DNA of 64,000 nucleotides from Larkinella terrae (GCF_009668025.1 NZ_WJXZ01000012.1:310001-374000); one strand, 5' to 3'; shown: positions 55,108 to 64,000, counted from the stretch's first letter. Made by a program: numbers and translations. The notes: generated from the sequence alone by a model not told the origin.

Positions 55108-56178
55108 ATGCCAACCCTCCGTCTGGAACTCACCACACCACCGACCGACGACAACCGCCCCGTGTTTGTCTCCGGCAATTTTTGCCAGTGGTTCCCGGAT
55201 GTGGAGCGGTTTCGGATGCGGCTGATAAGACCTGGGAAATACGAACTTGAGCTTCCGTCCGATCTGACGGCCCGGGCTCCGCTGGAATACAAATACACGC
55301 GCGGCAGCTGGGATTCGGTCGAGCTGGATCAAAGCGGAGAAGCTGTGCCCAACCGGATTTCCCGGCGCCAGACCGGGACGCGCCGGGATGTTGTGCCCCA
55401 TTGGCGATGGTACGGTTTGCCGTTTAACCCGGCTTTTCTGCCCAAAGTCAGTCTGGTCAGCGACGCGTTTGAAATGCCGCAACTCAACCGAAACCGCCGG
55501 ATTCGGGTGTTACTGCCGTATGATTACGACGCTTCCGACACGCGTTACCCGGTTTTGTACCTGAACGATGGACAAAATCTGTTTGGCGAAGGCTCGGCAT
55601 TTGGGAACTGGACGATCGACCAGAAACTGGCGGTTCTGGCGCACCGGCATCACCGCAAACTGATCATTGTCGCCGTCGATCACGGTGAAAGTGAACGCAT
55701 TGCCGAGTTTCTGCCCTACAACACGCGGCTGGCCGACGGCCAGGGTCGGCCGTTCCTCGATTTTATCGTCCACACCTTGAAACCGCACATCGACGCTCAG
55801 TATCGAACGCTGCCGGAGCGTTCGCACACCGGCATGGGCGGTAGTTCGATGGGCGGTTTAATCAGCGTGTATGCCGGTTTGCTTCACCCCGCGACCTTCG
55901 GTCGCCTGATGATTTTCTCGCCTTCGTTGTGGGCTGCTCCCAAAGTGTATTCCGACGCCCTGCGGTTTTCCTATCACGAGCCCACAAAAGTGTATTTGTA
56001 CGGCGGGAAACAGGAATCGAAATACATGGTTCCGGCCATTCAGCGGTTGCAGGAATCGCTGCTGCGGAAGGGCCACAAACAACCCCAGATCCACCTTTCC
56101 GTCGATCCGAGAGGCAAACACAACGAAAACCGCTGGGGTCGGGAATTTCCGCAGGCCGTGGAATGGTTGTTTTTTTGA
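55108..56178 (+). CDS. Alpha/beta-hydrolase esterase with N-terminal E-set (CBM48-like) domain
   Basis: A 356-residue protein (369 if the upstream ATG at 55069 is used; I prefer 55108 because the domain starts there and a TATCTTTA -7-like box lies between the two). The N-terminal E-set/CBM48-like part (about 1-90) has RPVFVSGNFCQWFPD and LEYKYTRGSWDSVELD. The C-terminal putative esterase (COG2819/EntE-type) has YPVLYLNDGQNLFGEG and the nucleophile Ser in GGSSMGGLISVYAG (Ser260 by the longer numbering), with a His in KHNENRWGREFP near the end. It probably cleaves an ester in the cytoplasm; no signal peptide. The M17 peptidase gene follows 28 bp later on the same strand. Confidence 0.82.
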   Translation: MPTLRLELTTPPTDDNRPVFVSGNFCQWFPDVERFRMRLIRPGKYELELPSDLTARAPLEYKYTRGSWDSVELDQSGEAVPNRISRRQTGTRRDVVPHWRWYGLPFNPAFLPKVSLVSDAFEMPQLNRNRRIRVLLPYDYDASDTRYPVLYLNDGQNLFGEGSAFGNWTIDQKLAVLAHRHHRKLIIVAVDHGESERIAEFLPYNTRLADGQGRPFLDFIVHTLKPHIDAQYRTLPERSHTGMGGSSMGGLISVYAGLLHPATFGRLMIFSPSLWAAPKVYSDALRFSYHEPTKVYLYGGKQESKYMVPAIQRLQESLLRKGHKQPQIHLSVDPRGKHNENRWGREFPQAVEWLFF

Positions 56179-56206
56179 TCGCTATTTTGCGCTACCTTGT
56201 TTCCTT

Positions 56207-57697
56207 ATGCAAATCCGACTGACTCCCCATCAACCGCTGTCGGCCCCAACGGTCGTTATTCCGGTTGAAAAAACTGATGATGTAACCGAAACGCTGAACA
56301 GACTCGCCAACCGGTTTTCCATTCCATCGTCCGTTCTGGAACACGATTTCAAAGCCGATTTCAAAGAAGTTCTGCCGCTTTACCAGGCCGACGGCCGGAA
56401 AATTTACCTGCTGGGTTTGGGTAAAGAGCCGACGGCGATGGTCTGGCTGCGGGCGTTTCGGGAGTTTTTTTTCCGGCAAAAAGAGCGGTTGACCGCAACC
56501 GTCGGCCTTGACCTGAGCGGTTTTTCCGCTCATGTTATTGAAAGCGTGGTGCTTGGCATTCGCTGGGGCGGTTACGATTTGAAACTGCACGTTACGGACA
56601 AACCCAAAACCGCCGATTTTTATACCGAAGAAGGTTTACTGGAGATATACACTCCTGATAATCAGCAAAAAGCCGCCGAAGAAGTTTTGGCCCGCGCCGA
56701 AGCCATCGCGGCCACGCATCGCCAGATTCTGGATTTGATGAATTCGCCGTCCAATTACAAAATACCGCAGGTTTTGGCCGACTGGGCGGTGGCTTCCGGG
56801 CAGCAATACGGGTATTCGGTAACGGTTTTTGACAAAGCAGAAATCGAACGACAGGGGCTTCTGGCCTTGCTGAGTGTCAACAAAGGCAGCGAACATCCGC
56901 CGGTTTTCATCATCGCCGAATACAAACCCGACAACCTGCCGGACGCTAAAAAAGTGGGGCTGGTCGGCAAAGGCGTTACGTTCGATACGGGCGGTATTTC
57001 CATCAAACCGTCGACCGGTATGCACCTGATGAAGAGCGACATGGGCGGGGCGGCAGCGGTTTTGGGAACGATGGAAGTGGCCGCCAAACTTCAGTTGCCG
57101 GTGCACCTGATCGGGATTATTCCCTCGACGGAAAACATGGTCGATGGAGCCGCCACCAAACCTGGCGACGTCATCGGGTCATACCTCGGCAAAACCATCG
57201 AAGTGATCGACACCGATGCGGAAGGGCGCATCATTCTGGCCGACGGTTTGGGTTACATGGTGCGGAATTTTCAACCCGATGTCCTGATCGACCTGGCGAC
57301 CCTGACCGGAAGCGTAATCGGCACGCTGGGCTACCATGCCGCCGGTTTGTTCAGCAACAACGACGAGCTGACCAGCCAGTTGCTCAAATCCGCCACCGAA
57401 ACCGGCGAACGCTTGTGGCCGTTGCCGCTCTGGGATGTTTACAAGGAAGACATTCAATCGGATGTGGCCGATCTGAAAAATTTCAGCGGAAAACCGATGG
57501 CCGGAGCGATCAGTGCCGCTAAATTTCTGGAAGTATTCACGGAGTCGCACCCCGCCTGGGCGCACCTGGACATTGCCGGAATGGCATTTACGGACACCGA
57601 ATTCGGAACGCAAAAGAACGCGACCGGTTTTGGAATCCGGTTACTGATTGATTTTTTAAGAAGTGAATTTAGGGTTGAAAAGGGCGCTGATGGCTAA
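56207..57697 (+). CDS. M17-family leucyl aminopeptidase
   Basis: A 496-residue cytosolic aminopeptidase. The di-metal active site is formed by residues in KGVTFDTGGISIKPSTGMH (Lys and Asp), MKSDMGGAAAVLG and NTDAEGRIILADGL as DTDAEGRIILADGL, all characteristic of M17. The N-terminal domain (about 1-150) is less conserved. It removes N-terminal residues such as leucine. The last 11 residues (SEFRVEKGADG) lie beyond the usual end (LIDFLR), and the TAA is inside the start of element F, so the repeat seems to have extended the protein. Confidence 0.93.
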   Translation: MQIRLTPHQPLSAPTVVIPVEKTDDVTETLNRLANRFSIPSSVLEHDFKADFKEVLPLYQADGRKIYLLGLGKEPTAMVWLRAFREFFFRQKERLTATVGLDLSGFSAHVIESVVLGIRWGGYDLKLHVTDKPKTADFYTEEGLLEIYTPDNQQKAAEEVLARAEAIAATHRQILDLMNSPSNYKIPQVLADWAVASGQQYGYSVTVFDKAEIERQGLLALLSVNKGSEHPPVFIIAEYKPDNLPDAKKVGLVGKGVTFDTGGISIKPSTGMHLMKSDMGGAAAVLGTMEVAAKLQLPVHLIGIIPSTENMVDGAATKPGDVIGSYLGKTIEVIDTDAEGRIILADGLGYMVRNFQPDVLIDLATLTGSVIGTLGYHAAGLFSNNDELTSQLLKSATETGERLWPLPLWDVYKEDIQSDVADLKNFSGKPMAGAISAAKFLEVFTESHPAWAHLDIAGMAFTDTEFGTQKNATGFGIRLLIDFLRSEFRVEKGADG

Positions 57698-57822
57698 ACA
57701 TGGTTTTAATGTTGGATGGTTAAGAATGGTTGAATGATTTTCCGCTAACCGTTTTTTAACCATTTAGCCATTTAACCATACTAACAATCCAGCCATTTCA
57801 ACCATTTAACTATCAGAACCAT
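57692..57822. repeat. Repeat region, element F (ATGGTTAAATGG-type units, imperfect hairpin)
   Basis: The region holds ATGGTTAAGAATGGTTGAATG on the left (about 57714-57735) and, in reverse complement, TATGGTTAAATGGCTAAATGG on the right (57760-57781), giving an imperfect hairpin around TTCCGCTAACCG. More units of the same type continue to 57822, 9 nt before the next ATG. Confidence 0.6.
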
Positions 57823-57830
57823 CAACATCC

Positions 57831-59045
57831 ATGAGCCAGCCATTATCATTTCTCTGTATCTCAACGTATTTCAAAGGCGAAGCTTTCCTGCGTACCTGCA
57901 AGGAAGCCGGAAACACCGTGTATTTGCTGACGTACGAGAAACTGGCTGATCATCCGTGGCCCCGGGAAGCCGTTGACGAGTTTTTTTACCTGCCGTCGCA
58001 GGACAATTCGTCGCAGAATCTGGATCGGATGATCAATGGGTTGGCGCACACAATGCGGTCGCGGAAGATCGATCGGGTGGTGGCGATGGATGATTTTGAC
58101 GTGGAAAAGGCCGCACTGGTGCGCGAAACGTTCCGGATTCCGGGTATGGGCCAAACCACGGCCCGGTTTTTCCGGGATAAACTGGCAATGCGGATGCGGG
58201 CGTCGGCGGAAGGCATTCGGGTTCCGGCCTTCAGCAGTCTGTTTCACGACGAAACGATTACGGAATTTCTGCGGAACACCGAAGCGCCCTGGCTTATCAA
58301 ACCACGTTCAGAAGCTTCGGCGACCGGTATCAAAAAAGTGCATTCGCTGGACGAAGCCTGGCAGGTGATTCATTCGCTGGGCGACAACCGGCATCAGTTT
58401 CTGATCGAGCAGTTCAAACCGGGGCGGGTTTTTCACGTCGATTCGCTGTCGCAGGATGGTAAAACGATTTTCACCCGCGCCAGCCAATACCTGGCCACGC
58501 CGATGGAAGTGGCCCACGGCGGGGGTGTTTTCCGGACGGCGATTTTACCGTTCGATTCCGACGAAGCCAGAAAATTGTACCAGTTGAACGATGCGGTTTT
58601 GAGCGCATTCCGGATGCAATACAGCGCGTCGCACTCTGAATACATCCGGGGTGATCACGATGGCGAGTATTATTTTCTGGAAACTTCGTCGCGTGTGGGA
58701 GGTGCCAACATTGCGGAACTGGTGGAAGTGTCGTCGGGCATCAGCCTGTGGGCCGAGTGGGCGAAGCTCGAAACCGCCATGGCACGCAACGAACCGTATC
58801 AATTGCCGGAGGTGCAAAACCACTATGCCGGTTTGATTATTTCGCTGGCTCGCCAGCAGTGGCCCAACACCGACGGTTTTACGGATGAGGAAATCGTTTG
58901 GCGCATGAAGAAGGAACACCACGTCGGTTTCATTGTCAAATCGCCGGACCGCGAGCGCGTTTTGCAACTTCTCGACCAATATATGGCCCGGATTTACCAG
59001 GAATACCACGCATCCGCGCCGGTTCCGGATAAGCCGACGAATTAA
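57831..59045 (+). CDS. ATP-grasp-domain protein
   Basis: A 404-residue protein with the ATP-grasp fold: an N-terminal pre-ATP domain (about 1-115, CISTYFKGEAFLRTCKEAGN), the ATP-binding core (about 118-330) with WLIKPRSEASATGIKKV and FLIEQFKPGRVFHVDS, and the metal-binding end YYFLETSSRVGGANI. ATP-grasp enzymes join a carboxylate to an amine or thiol with ATP. No specific pathway is indicated by its neighbours. Its stop codon (59043-59045) overlaps the stop of the convergent MutS-like gene (59042-59044). Confidence 0.85.
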   Translation: MSQPLSFLCISTYFKGEAFLRTCKEAGNTVYLLTYEKLADHPWPREAVDEFFYLPSQDNSSQNLDRMINGLAHTMRSRKIDRVVAMDDFDVEKAALVRETFRIPGMGQTTARFFRDKLAMRMRASAEGIRVPAFSSLFHDETITEFLRNTEAPWLIKPRSEASATGIKKVHSLDEAWQVIHSLGDNRHQFLIEQFKPGRVFHVDSLSQDGKTIFTRASQYLATPMEVAHGGGVFRTAILPFDSDEARKLYQLNDAVLSAFRMQYSASHSEYIRGDHDGEYYFLETSSRVGGANIAELVEVSSGISLWAEWAKLETAMARNEPYQLPEVQNHYAGLIISLARQQWPNTDGFTDEEIVWRMKKEHHVGFIVKSPDRERVLQLLDQYMARIYQEYHASAPVPDKPTN

Positions 59046-60850
59046 TTCTCCTGAAACTTATGCATCTGAATCCCAATGGATTCCATTAACTGGCTGGCGT
59101 TGAAGCTGCGGCAAACACCGGTTCGCAACTGGTAGTCGAAATGCAGCTTGCCGTCGATCACGTCAGAGTTGAAGCTGTAATTGTGGACAAACGGGTGCGT
59201 AGCCGCCAGGTCGCCCAGCTCCACGTCGTGGGTGGATACAAAACCGGAAGCTGAGGTTTCGTGTAATTGCAGAATCAACGCCCGCGCGCCCCGGTGCCGG
59301 TCGGCGGAGTTGGTACCTTTCAGAATTTCGTCGAGAAAATACAAAACCGGCCAGTTTGTCGATTGCCGCGTCCGGTCGATGAGCGCTTTCAGGCGTTTCA
59401 GTTCGGCATAAAACGACGAGGTGTTTTCCTCCAGTGAATCCTGCGTCCGCATGCTCGTGAAGACCTGAACCGGCGAACAGAGCAGTTTTTCGGCCGCCAC
59501 CACCGAACCGGCCAGCGCCAGCACCACATTCGTCCCGATGGTCCGCAGAAACGTGCTTTTCCCGGACATATTCGAACCGGTAATCAAAATCGTCTGGCCG
59601 TTTCCGTTAATTTCCAGCGAATTTGCGACGCCTTTGTTCGCCATCAGCATCGGGTGCCGGGCCTGTTGGGCATCGAGCTGCATGGTGTCGTCGGTAAACT
59701 CCGGAACCGCGTATTCGGGATGGGCGTACGCTAAACCGGCCAGACTAGTCAAGGCTTCGGCTTCAGCCAGGGCGTCGAGCCAGTCGTTCAGGTGCGGGCC
59801 GTACGTTTTTTTCCAACGGTCGAGCGCCTGTAAATAATGAATGTCCCAAAGCGTAAAAATCCCGATCAGGAGAAAAAAATACGGATTTCGACGGAAATTC
59901 AGGTTTTCGACCAAACCGCTCAGTTTCCCGATGGCATCCGAGGCCGAGCGCGAATGGAGACTCGTAATTTCCTGTAAACGATGCAGAATAGCCGAAGTAA
60001 ACCGCGGATTTTCAAGGTGTTTCAGCAGATCACGGTAGGTTTTCAGCGTCTGCGACATGGCGAACGTTTGCTCACTCACGTTCTTGGCCCGTTCGGAAAT
60101 TTGGCCTAACAGCAGCACGTGAAACAGCAGCGAGATCGTTACGGCCCAACCGGGCAGCGTTCCGGCGAACCAGAACACCACCAGTGTTAAGGTGATGGCG
60201 GGAAACAGCCAGCGAATGATCGTAAAATAACCCGGCAACGGATCGGCGGGTTTGGTTGCCCAGGTTTTCAGCTCGTCGGGAGCTTCGCCAACGGTTGGGT
60301 TCAGGTACGCCAGAGCCGCCAGTTCCTGCCGCCAGTCGAGCAGCGGTTTTAGTTCGGCCACGGCATCCTGCCGGAGCACCACCTCGCTGATGGGCACGGG
60401 CGAGAGCAGGTAATTTGCCAGTTTTCGGCTTCCTTCGTAGGTATATGTCCGGTTCAGGAGCCGAAAAAGGGAATGATTGCCAAAAATGTCGAGGTCACCG
60501 GCGTAGGGATGGCCGGGATCGGCAAACTCCAGACCGGTTTCGGGACGCAGGAATTTACGTTCCAGCCGGGCGGTTTCGTCGCGATTGATGAACGCCAGCC
60601 AGCGGGCGCGATCCCGTCGGCGCTGAACGGCCTGGTGGCGTTTCAGCAAGACCAGAAAACCGGCAATGCCGAGCAAACCGACACCAATAGCCAGACCGGT
60701 TTGCCCCCGATCGATCAGAAAATAAAGCAGAAAAGCGGCACCGACAAACCAGGCAACCCGAATGATTGCCAGCCGGTTATAACCAGCCCGGGCCTTTAAT
60801 TCTTCCTGCAGAAATTGCGTTTCGCGTTCGGCGAAAATGGAATGGGGCAT
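59042..60850 (-). CDS. MutS-related ATPase with transmembrane helices
   Basis: A 602-residue protein whose C-terminal half (about 290-600) is a MutS-type ATPase: Walker A GSNMSGKSTFLRTIG (about 424-438), Walker B YFLDEILKGTNSADRHRG and ALILQLHETSASGFVSTHDVEL. The N-terminal mismatch-recognition domain of MutS is missing. Instead there are hydrophobic helices at about 30-68 (VGAAFLLYFLIDRG, GVGLLGIAGFLVLLK), 213-250 (ITLTLVVFWFAGTLPGWAV) and about 325-340 (YFFLLIGIFTLWDI). Members of this group are common in Bacteroidota and have no proven role. It overlaps the Fur gene by one base, so they form an operon. Confidence 0.88.
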   Translation of the reverse strand: MPHSIFAERETQFLQEELKARAGYNRLAIIRVAWFVGAAFLLYFLIDRGQTGLAIGVGLLGIAGFLVLLKRHQAVQRRRDRARWLAFINRDETARLERKFLRPETGLEFADPGHPYAGDLDIFGNHSLFRLLNRTYTYEGSRKLANYLLSPVPISEVVLRQDAVAELKPLLDWRQELAALAYLNPTVGEAPDELKTWATKPADPLPGYFTIIRWLFPAITLTLVVFWFAGTLPGWAVTISLLFHVLLLGQISERAKNVSEQTFAMSQTLKTYRDLLKHLENPRFTSAILHRLQEITSLHSRSASDAIGKLSGLVENLNFRRNPYFFLLIGIFTLWDIHYLQALDRWKKTYGPHLNDWLDALAEAEALTSLAGLAYAHPEYAVPEFTDDTMQLDAQQARHPMLMANKGVANSLEINGNGQTILITGSNMSGKSTFLRTIGTNVVLALAGSVVAAEKLLCSPVQVFTSMRTQDSLEENTSSFYAELKRLKALIDRTRQSTNWPVLYFLDEILKGTNSADRHRGARALILQLHETSASGFVSTHDVELGDLAATHPFVHNYSFNSDVIDGKLHFDYQLRTGVCRSFNASQLMESIGIQMHKFQEN

Positions 60851-61281
60851 TAGCGCGCGATATTTTTATTACAAAGCGAACACACGCCCTGAATCAATAA
60901 ATTGGTTTCTTTACGGCTATAGCCAGAGGGTAAATTCACGGCCGGAATCAGCGTATTTTCCAGACAGGTCGTCTGGCCGCAGGTTTCGCACTTGAAATGA
61001 ACGTGATCGTGGTGGTGGTGATCGTGGGCGCAGGCTTCGCGGCAGAGTGCATATTTCAAACCGCCTTCGTCGTCCAGCACTTTGTGCAGAATACCTTTGT
61101 CGACAAACGTTTTCAATGTCCGGTAAATCGTCACCCGGTCGAAGTCGTCTTTCAGGCTTTCTTCAATGTCGTGGTGCGCCAGCGCGTAATTGGCGGTAAA
61201 AAACGTATCCAAAACCTCCTCCCGACAACTGGTGTGTCGCAGGTGAAAGTCATCCAAAGTCTGTTTAATGGCCGTGTTCAT
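60850..61281 (-). CDS. Fur-family metal-dependent transcriptional regulator
   Basis: A 143-residue repressor. The winged-helix domain (about 1-80) has HTSCREEVLDTFFTANYALA and TIYRTLKTFVDKGILHKVLD. The histidine-rich metal region AHDHHHHDHVHFKCETCG and the CxxC pairs (CETC, CSLC near the end) bind zinc or iron. Whether it is a Fur, Zur or PerR-type sensor cannot be told from this sequence. It is 24 bp from the ABC exporter gene upstream and one base overlaps the MutS-like gene downstream. Confidence 0.9.
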   Translation of the reverse strand: MNTAIKQTLDDFHLRHTSCREEVLDTFFTANYALAHHDIEESLKDDFDRVTIYRTLKTFVDKGILHKVLDDEGGLKYALCREACAHDHHHHDHVHFKCETCGQTTCLENTLIPAVNLPSGYSRKETNLLIQGVCSLCNKNIAR

Positions 61282-61305
61282 GGAATGAAAAGCCGGGGTG
61301 GCTCA

Positions 61306-63120
61306 TTAACTATCCGTCGTTTCAAACTGTAATTTAACCAGATTTGCGTACAAACCGTCTTCGAGCATGCTTAATTCTTCATGCGTACCGGTTTCGCTGA
61401 TCTGGCCTTCGCGAATCACGTAAATCGTGTCTACCTTCCGAATCGTGGCCAGCCGGTGCGCAATGATAATCGTCGTGCGGTTTTGCATCAGTTCGTCCAG
61501 CGCTTCCTGCACGAGCCGCTCCGACTCCGCGTCGAGCGAACTGGTGGCTTCGTCCAGCACCAGAATGGCCGGATTTTTTAGAATGGCGCGGGCAATGGCG
61601 ATCCGCTGCCGCTGACCACCCGACAGCTTAACGCCCCGCTCGCCCACAACCGTCTGGAATTTCTCCGGAAACGATTCGATAAAGTCCAGCGCGTTGGCTT
61701 TCCGGGCCGCATCCATCACTTCATCGGCGGTTGCTCCCGGTTTTCCGTATTGAATATTTTCAAAAATCGTACCGCCAAACAGAATCACTTCCTGCGGCAC
61801 AACGGCAATGTTCTGACGCAAATACCGAATGTCGATGTCCTGAATCGGTCGGCCATCGACGGTAATCAAACCGCTACTTGTGGTATAATACCGCAGCAGC
61901 AACTGCACAATCGTCGATTTCCCGGCTCCGCTCTGGCCCACCAGCGCAATTTTGTGCCCTGCCGGAACCTGCAACGAAATGCCTTTCAACACGTTCACAT
62001 CGGGCCGCGAGGGATACGAAAAATGAATGTTGCTGAATTTGATATCGCCGTGTAACGGAACCGCCAGCGCGATTTGTTCGGTCGCCGGAAGGTCCACTTC
62101 GGAGGGTTCCTCCAGAATATCCAGAATCCGTTCCGAAGCGCCGATGGTCCGCTGAATCTGGGCGTACAGATCGCCCAAACCACCGACCGCTCCGCCGATG
62201 TACATCGTGTAAATCACAAACGTGACCAGCTGCGCAAACGTCAGTTCGCCCGCCAGCATCAGTTGCGCCCCGTACCAGACCACGCCGACAATTCCGCCAA
62301 ACAACGCAAAAACGATGAATGACACAAAACTACCCCGGAAATTGGCCACCCGAAGCGAGTTCTGAACCACTTTATCGAGCGCCGTCGAATACCGCCGGAC
62401 CTCGTACGGTTCATTCGTAAAGGCTTTGACGACGCTCACCGACTGTAGGGTTTCTTCGACCACGACGTTGGCCTGCGCCAGTTCGTCCTGGGCTTTTTTC
62501 GACAGTTTCCGAATGTATCTTCCGAAAAAAATAGCCGCGATGATCACGACCGGAATCGTGGCCAGCATAAAACCGGTCAGCTTCAACGAGGTGAACGAAA
62601 TCAGGGCCACACCGGCCAGCAGGGTGATGATCTGGCGGAGAAATTCGGCGATTGTTGTCGATAAAACGTCCTGCAACTGCGTTACGTCCGACGAAATGCG
62701 GCTGGTGAGTTCACCCACGCGCCGTTGTTCGAAGAAATGGATCGGCAGCGTGATGATTTTCTGGTAAACCGCCCGCCGGACATCCGCCATCGACCGCTCG
62801 CTGACCTGCGCGAACAGGTACACCCGCGCAAACGAAAATACCGACTGAATCACCAGCAATCCGAACAAAAGCAGCGTTACCTGGTTCAGCGAACCGGCGG
62901 CCATCTTGCTCTCAACCACTTTCAGGATATCGCCCAGCAGTTTCGGAAACACCATCGTGGTAGCCGACGACAGCAGCAAAAACACCAGTCCCGTAATGAA
63001 ATACCCCCGGTACGGTTTGATAAACCGGAATAACCGCAGCGATTTCTGCAACGCATCCCGCGTCAGTTTTATTTTTTTATCTTCCTCGTTCCCATCGGAA
63101 CCCCAACCTCGCTTTGCCAT
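61306..63120 (-). CDS. ABC transporter, fused permease and ATPase (MsbA/exporter type)
   Basis: A 604-residue half-transporter: six-helix transmembrane domain (about 35-320, FITGLVFLLLSSATTMVF, LTGFMLATIPVVIIAAIFFG) and a C-terminal ATPase with Walker A GQSGAGKST, Q-loop, signature LSGGQRQRIAIARA and Walker B ILVLDEATSSLD. It works as a dimer to export lipids, peptides or drugs. The substrate is not evident. It lies just upstream of the Fur-type gene on the same strand. Confidence 0.93.
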   Translation of the reverse strand: MAKRGWGSDGNEEDKKIKLTRDALQKSLRLFRFIKPYRGYFITGLVFLLLSSATTMVFPKLLGDILKVVESKMAAGSLNQVTLLLFGLLVIQSVFSFARVYLFAQVSERSMADVRRAVYQKIITLPIHFFEQRRVGELTSRISSDVTQLQDVLSTTIAEFLRQIITLLAGVALISFTSLKLTGFMLATIPVVIIAAIFFGRYIRKLSKKAQDELAQANVVVEETLQSVSVVKAFTNEPYEVRRYSTALDKVVQNSLRVANFRGSFVSFIVFALFGGIVGVVWYGAQLMLAGELTFAQLVTFVIYTMYIGGAVGGLGDLYAQIQRTIGASERILDILEEPSEVDLPATEQIALAVPLHGDIKFSNIHFSYPSRPDVNVLKGISLQVPAGHKIALVGQSGAGKSTIVQLLLRYYTTSSGLITVDGRPIQDIDIRYLRQNIAVVPQEVILFGGTIFENIQYGKPGATADEVMDAARKANALDFIESFPEKFQTVVGERGVKLSGGQRQRIAIARAILKNPAILVLDEATSSLDAESERLVQEALDELMQNRTTIIIAHRLATIRKVDTIYVIREGQISETGTHEELSMLEDGLYANLVKLQFETTDS

Positions 63121-63165
63121 TTTTAATGTTTCTGACAGGGTCGGCTAACCGCCCATTTTATTGTA

Positions 63166-64000
63166 TTAGTTATCGTCTTTTAATCCCTTGTACCCGGATT
63201 TTTCGAAAATATCCCGGGCATTGCTATTGTCCATCAGGGCTTTAATGCCCGGATCTTTTTCATCGTAATATTTCCCGACAATCCGCCAGCCCAGCCAGCG
63301 GCCAATGGCGCCGGGGCTTTTGTTGCTGATTTCGGCGGTGAAAGGCCGCTCGGACATATACCGGTTTTTAATCGCCGGATTTACTTCAAAAAGCAGTTTG
63401 GCGTCGATGAAATAGGCCCAGATGTCGGATTGAACGTTGTTCGTTTGCGTCAGTTGCTGATCCGTATAGCCAATAATCAGGCTGTCGGGTGTTTCGGGCA
63501 GCATCTCTTTCGTGAAAACGTAGCCTTTTCCGTAATAAATCATATCGGCCAGCAGCGTCTGGTCCTGCTGATTGGTTTTGTTAAACCGGTCGGACAGGGC
63601 GAAGACAATGGTGGGCACGATGAACTCTTTCTGATACCGGCGCAAAATGTAGGCCGGTAGCCCCCGGGGGCGGTATTTGGCCTTCGGTCCCGCGAAATAA
63701 TCCAATCCGATCACGACCAGCGTGTCGCTGATGACCAGGTCCGGGCCCATAAAACCGGAGATCATGGTAGCTACCTTCGGCGGTTTGAAATCCGGGAAAT
63801 TTTCGTGAATCCGGTTGAACGATTCCGACAGCAAACCCTGAATGTCGCCGAGGGTTCCAAACTCCGCATTTACCTGCTTGTACAATACGTCAAGCTCCTT
63901 ATCGTTAACTCGTTTGAGTAATTCGCTCACCAGAGCCGTGTCTTTGCCGAAGGTGGTTGTGCCGAAGTAGACCTGAGCAATGTCCTTGTGTTTGTCCAGC
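63166..64000 (-). CDS. gldB: GldB-like gliding-motility lipoprotein, N-terminus cut off by window edge
   Basis: About 278 residues are visible. The frame continues past the right edge (the apparent start at 63930 is a GTG inside a longer frame), so the lipoprotein signal is not seen. The core resembles GldB: DTLVVIGLDYFAGPKAKYRP, LPAYILRRYQKEFIVP, LLADMIYYGKGYVFTKEMLP (quoted in part) and GAIGRWLGWRIVGKYYDE. GldB is needed for the type 9 secretion-linked gliding machinery in flavobacteria. It is upstream of the ABC exporter gene, on the same strand, 45 bp apart. Confidence 0.85.
   Translation of the reverse strand, partial: LDKHKDIAQVYFGTTTFGKDTALVSELLKRVNDKELDVLYKQVNAEFGTLGDIQGLLSESFNRIHENFPDFKPPKVATMISGFMGPDLVISDTLVVIGLDYFAGPKAKYRPRGLPAYILRRYQKEFIVPTIVFALSDRFNKTNQQDQTLLADMIYYGKGYVFTKEMLPETPDSLIIGYTDQQLTQTNNVQSDIWAYFIDAKLLFEVNPAIKNRYMSERPFTAEISNKSPGAIGRWLGWRIVGKYYDEKDPGIKALMDNSNARDIFEKSGYKGLKDDN

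Overview
The window comes from a Bacteroidota chromosome, most probably the Cytophagales/Spirosoma-Larkinella neighbourhood. This is inferred from three SusC/RagA receptors with SusD partners, FecR/ECF-sigma pairs, a GldB-like gliding protein, a three-subunit sdhCAB operon and promoters of the Bacteroidota type (TTG, then TAnnTTTG). No transposase, integrase, phage gene or CRISPR array was seen. The DNA is moderately GC-rich and genes are densely packed on both strands.

Layout. 1-5.3 kb: a truncated STN-type SusC receptor with its FecR anti-sigma and ECF sigma factor, with an unrelated lipoprotein gene on the other strand between the two regulators. 5.5-19.3 kb: housekeeping and miscellaneous genes (DUF1624 membrane protein, SecA, Uma2 nuclease-fold protein, KAS III enzyme, M1 peptidase, and an operon of an FAD/Fe-S oxidase, a GT-C-like membrane protein and a 68-residue membrane protein). 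19.8-33.2 kb: one co-oriented outer-membrane locus made of SusC, SusD, two paralogous 1.1-kilo-residue FG-GAP/ASPIC lipoproteins and a vanadium-haloperoxidase/PAP2 lipoprotein. 33.2-41.7 kb: a small ABC transporter, TetR regulator, GlsB-like protein, sdhCAB, a DCC thiol oxidoreductase, fabD and tRNA-Gln. 41.8-54.9 kb: a second complete Sus locus (sigma, FecR, SusC, SusD, PVC-type cytochrome dehydrogenase, DUF1080 hydrolase, Gfo/Idh/MocA oxidoreductase, hydroxyacyl-CoA dehydrogenase), all on the minus strand. 55-64 kb: esterase, M17 aminopeptidase, ATP-grasp enzyme, membrane-anchored MutS homologue, Fur regulator, ABC exporter and a truncated GldB.

The least ordinary feature is a set of at least six families of hairpin repeats, each about 70-190 bp, with arms of 17-37 bp that are perfect or nearly so. 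Many begin within 7 nt of a stop codon. Some families with unrelated arms share a small GCT...AGC motif at the hairpin tip. One G-rich family (element A here) also lies inside two protein genes, in the same reading frame both times. It encodes a recurrent MGQR...PLPSA peptide, and a trimmed remnant sits at the matching site of a paralogue. This resembles the in-frame palindromic elements known from Rickettsia and is the best candidate for a little-described system. All functions below are inferred from sequence; no database search was run.
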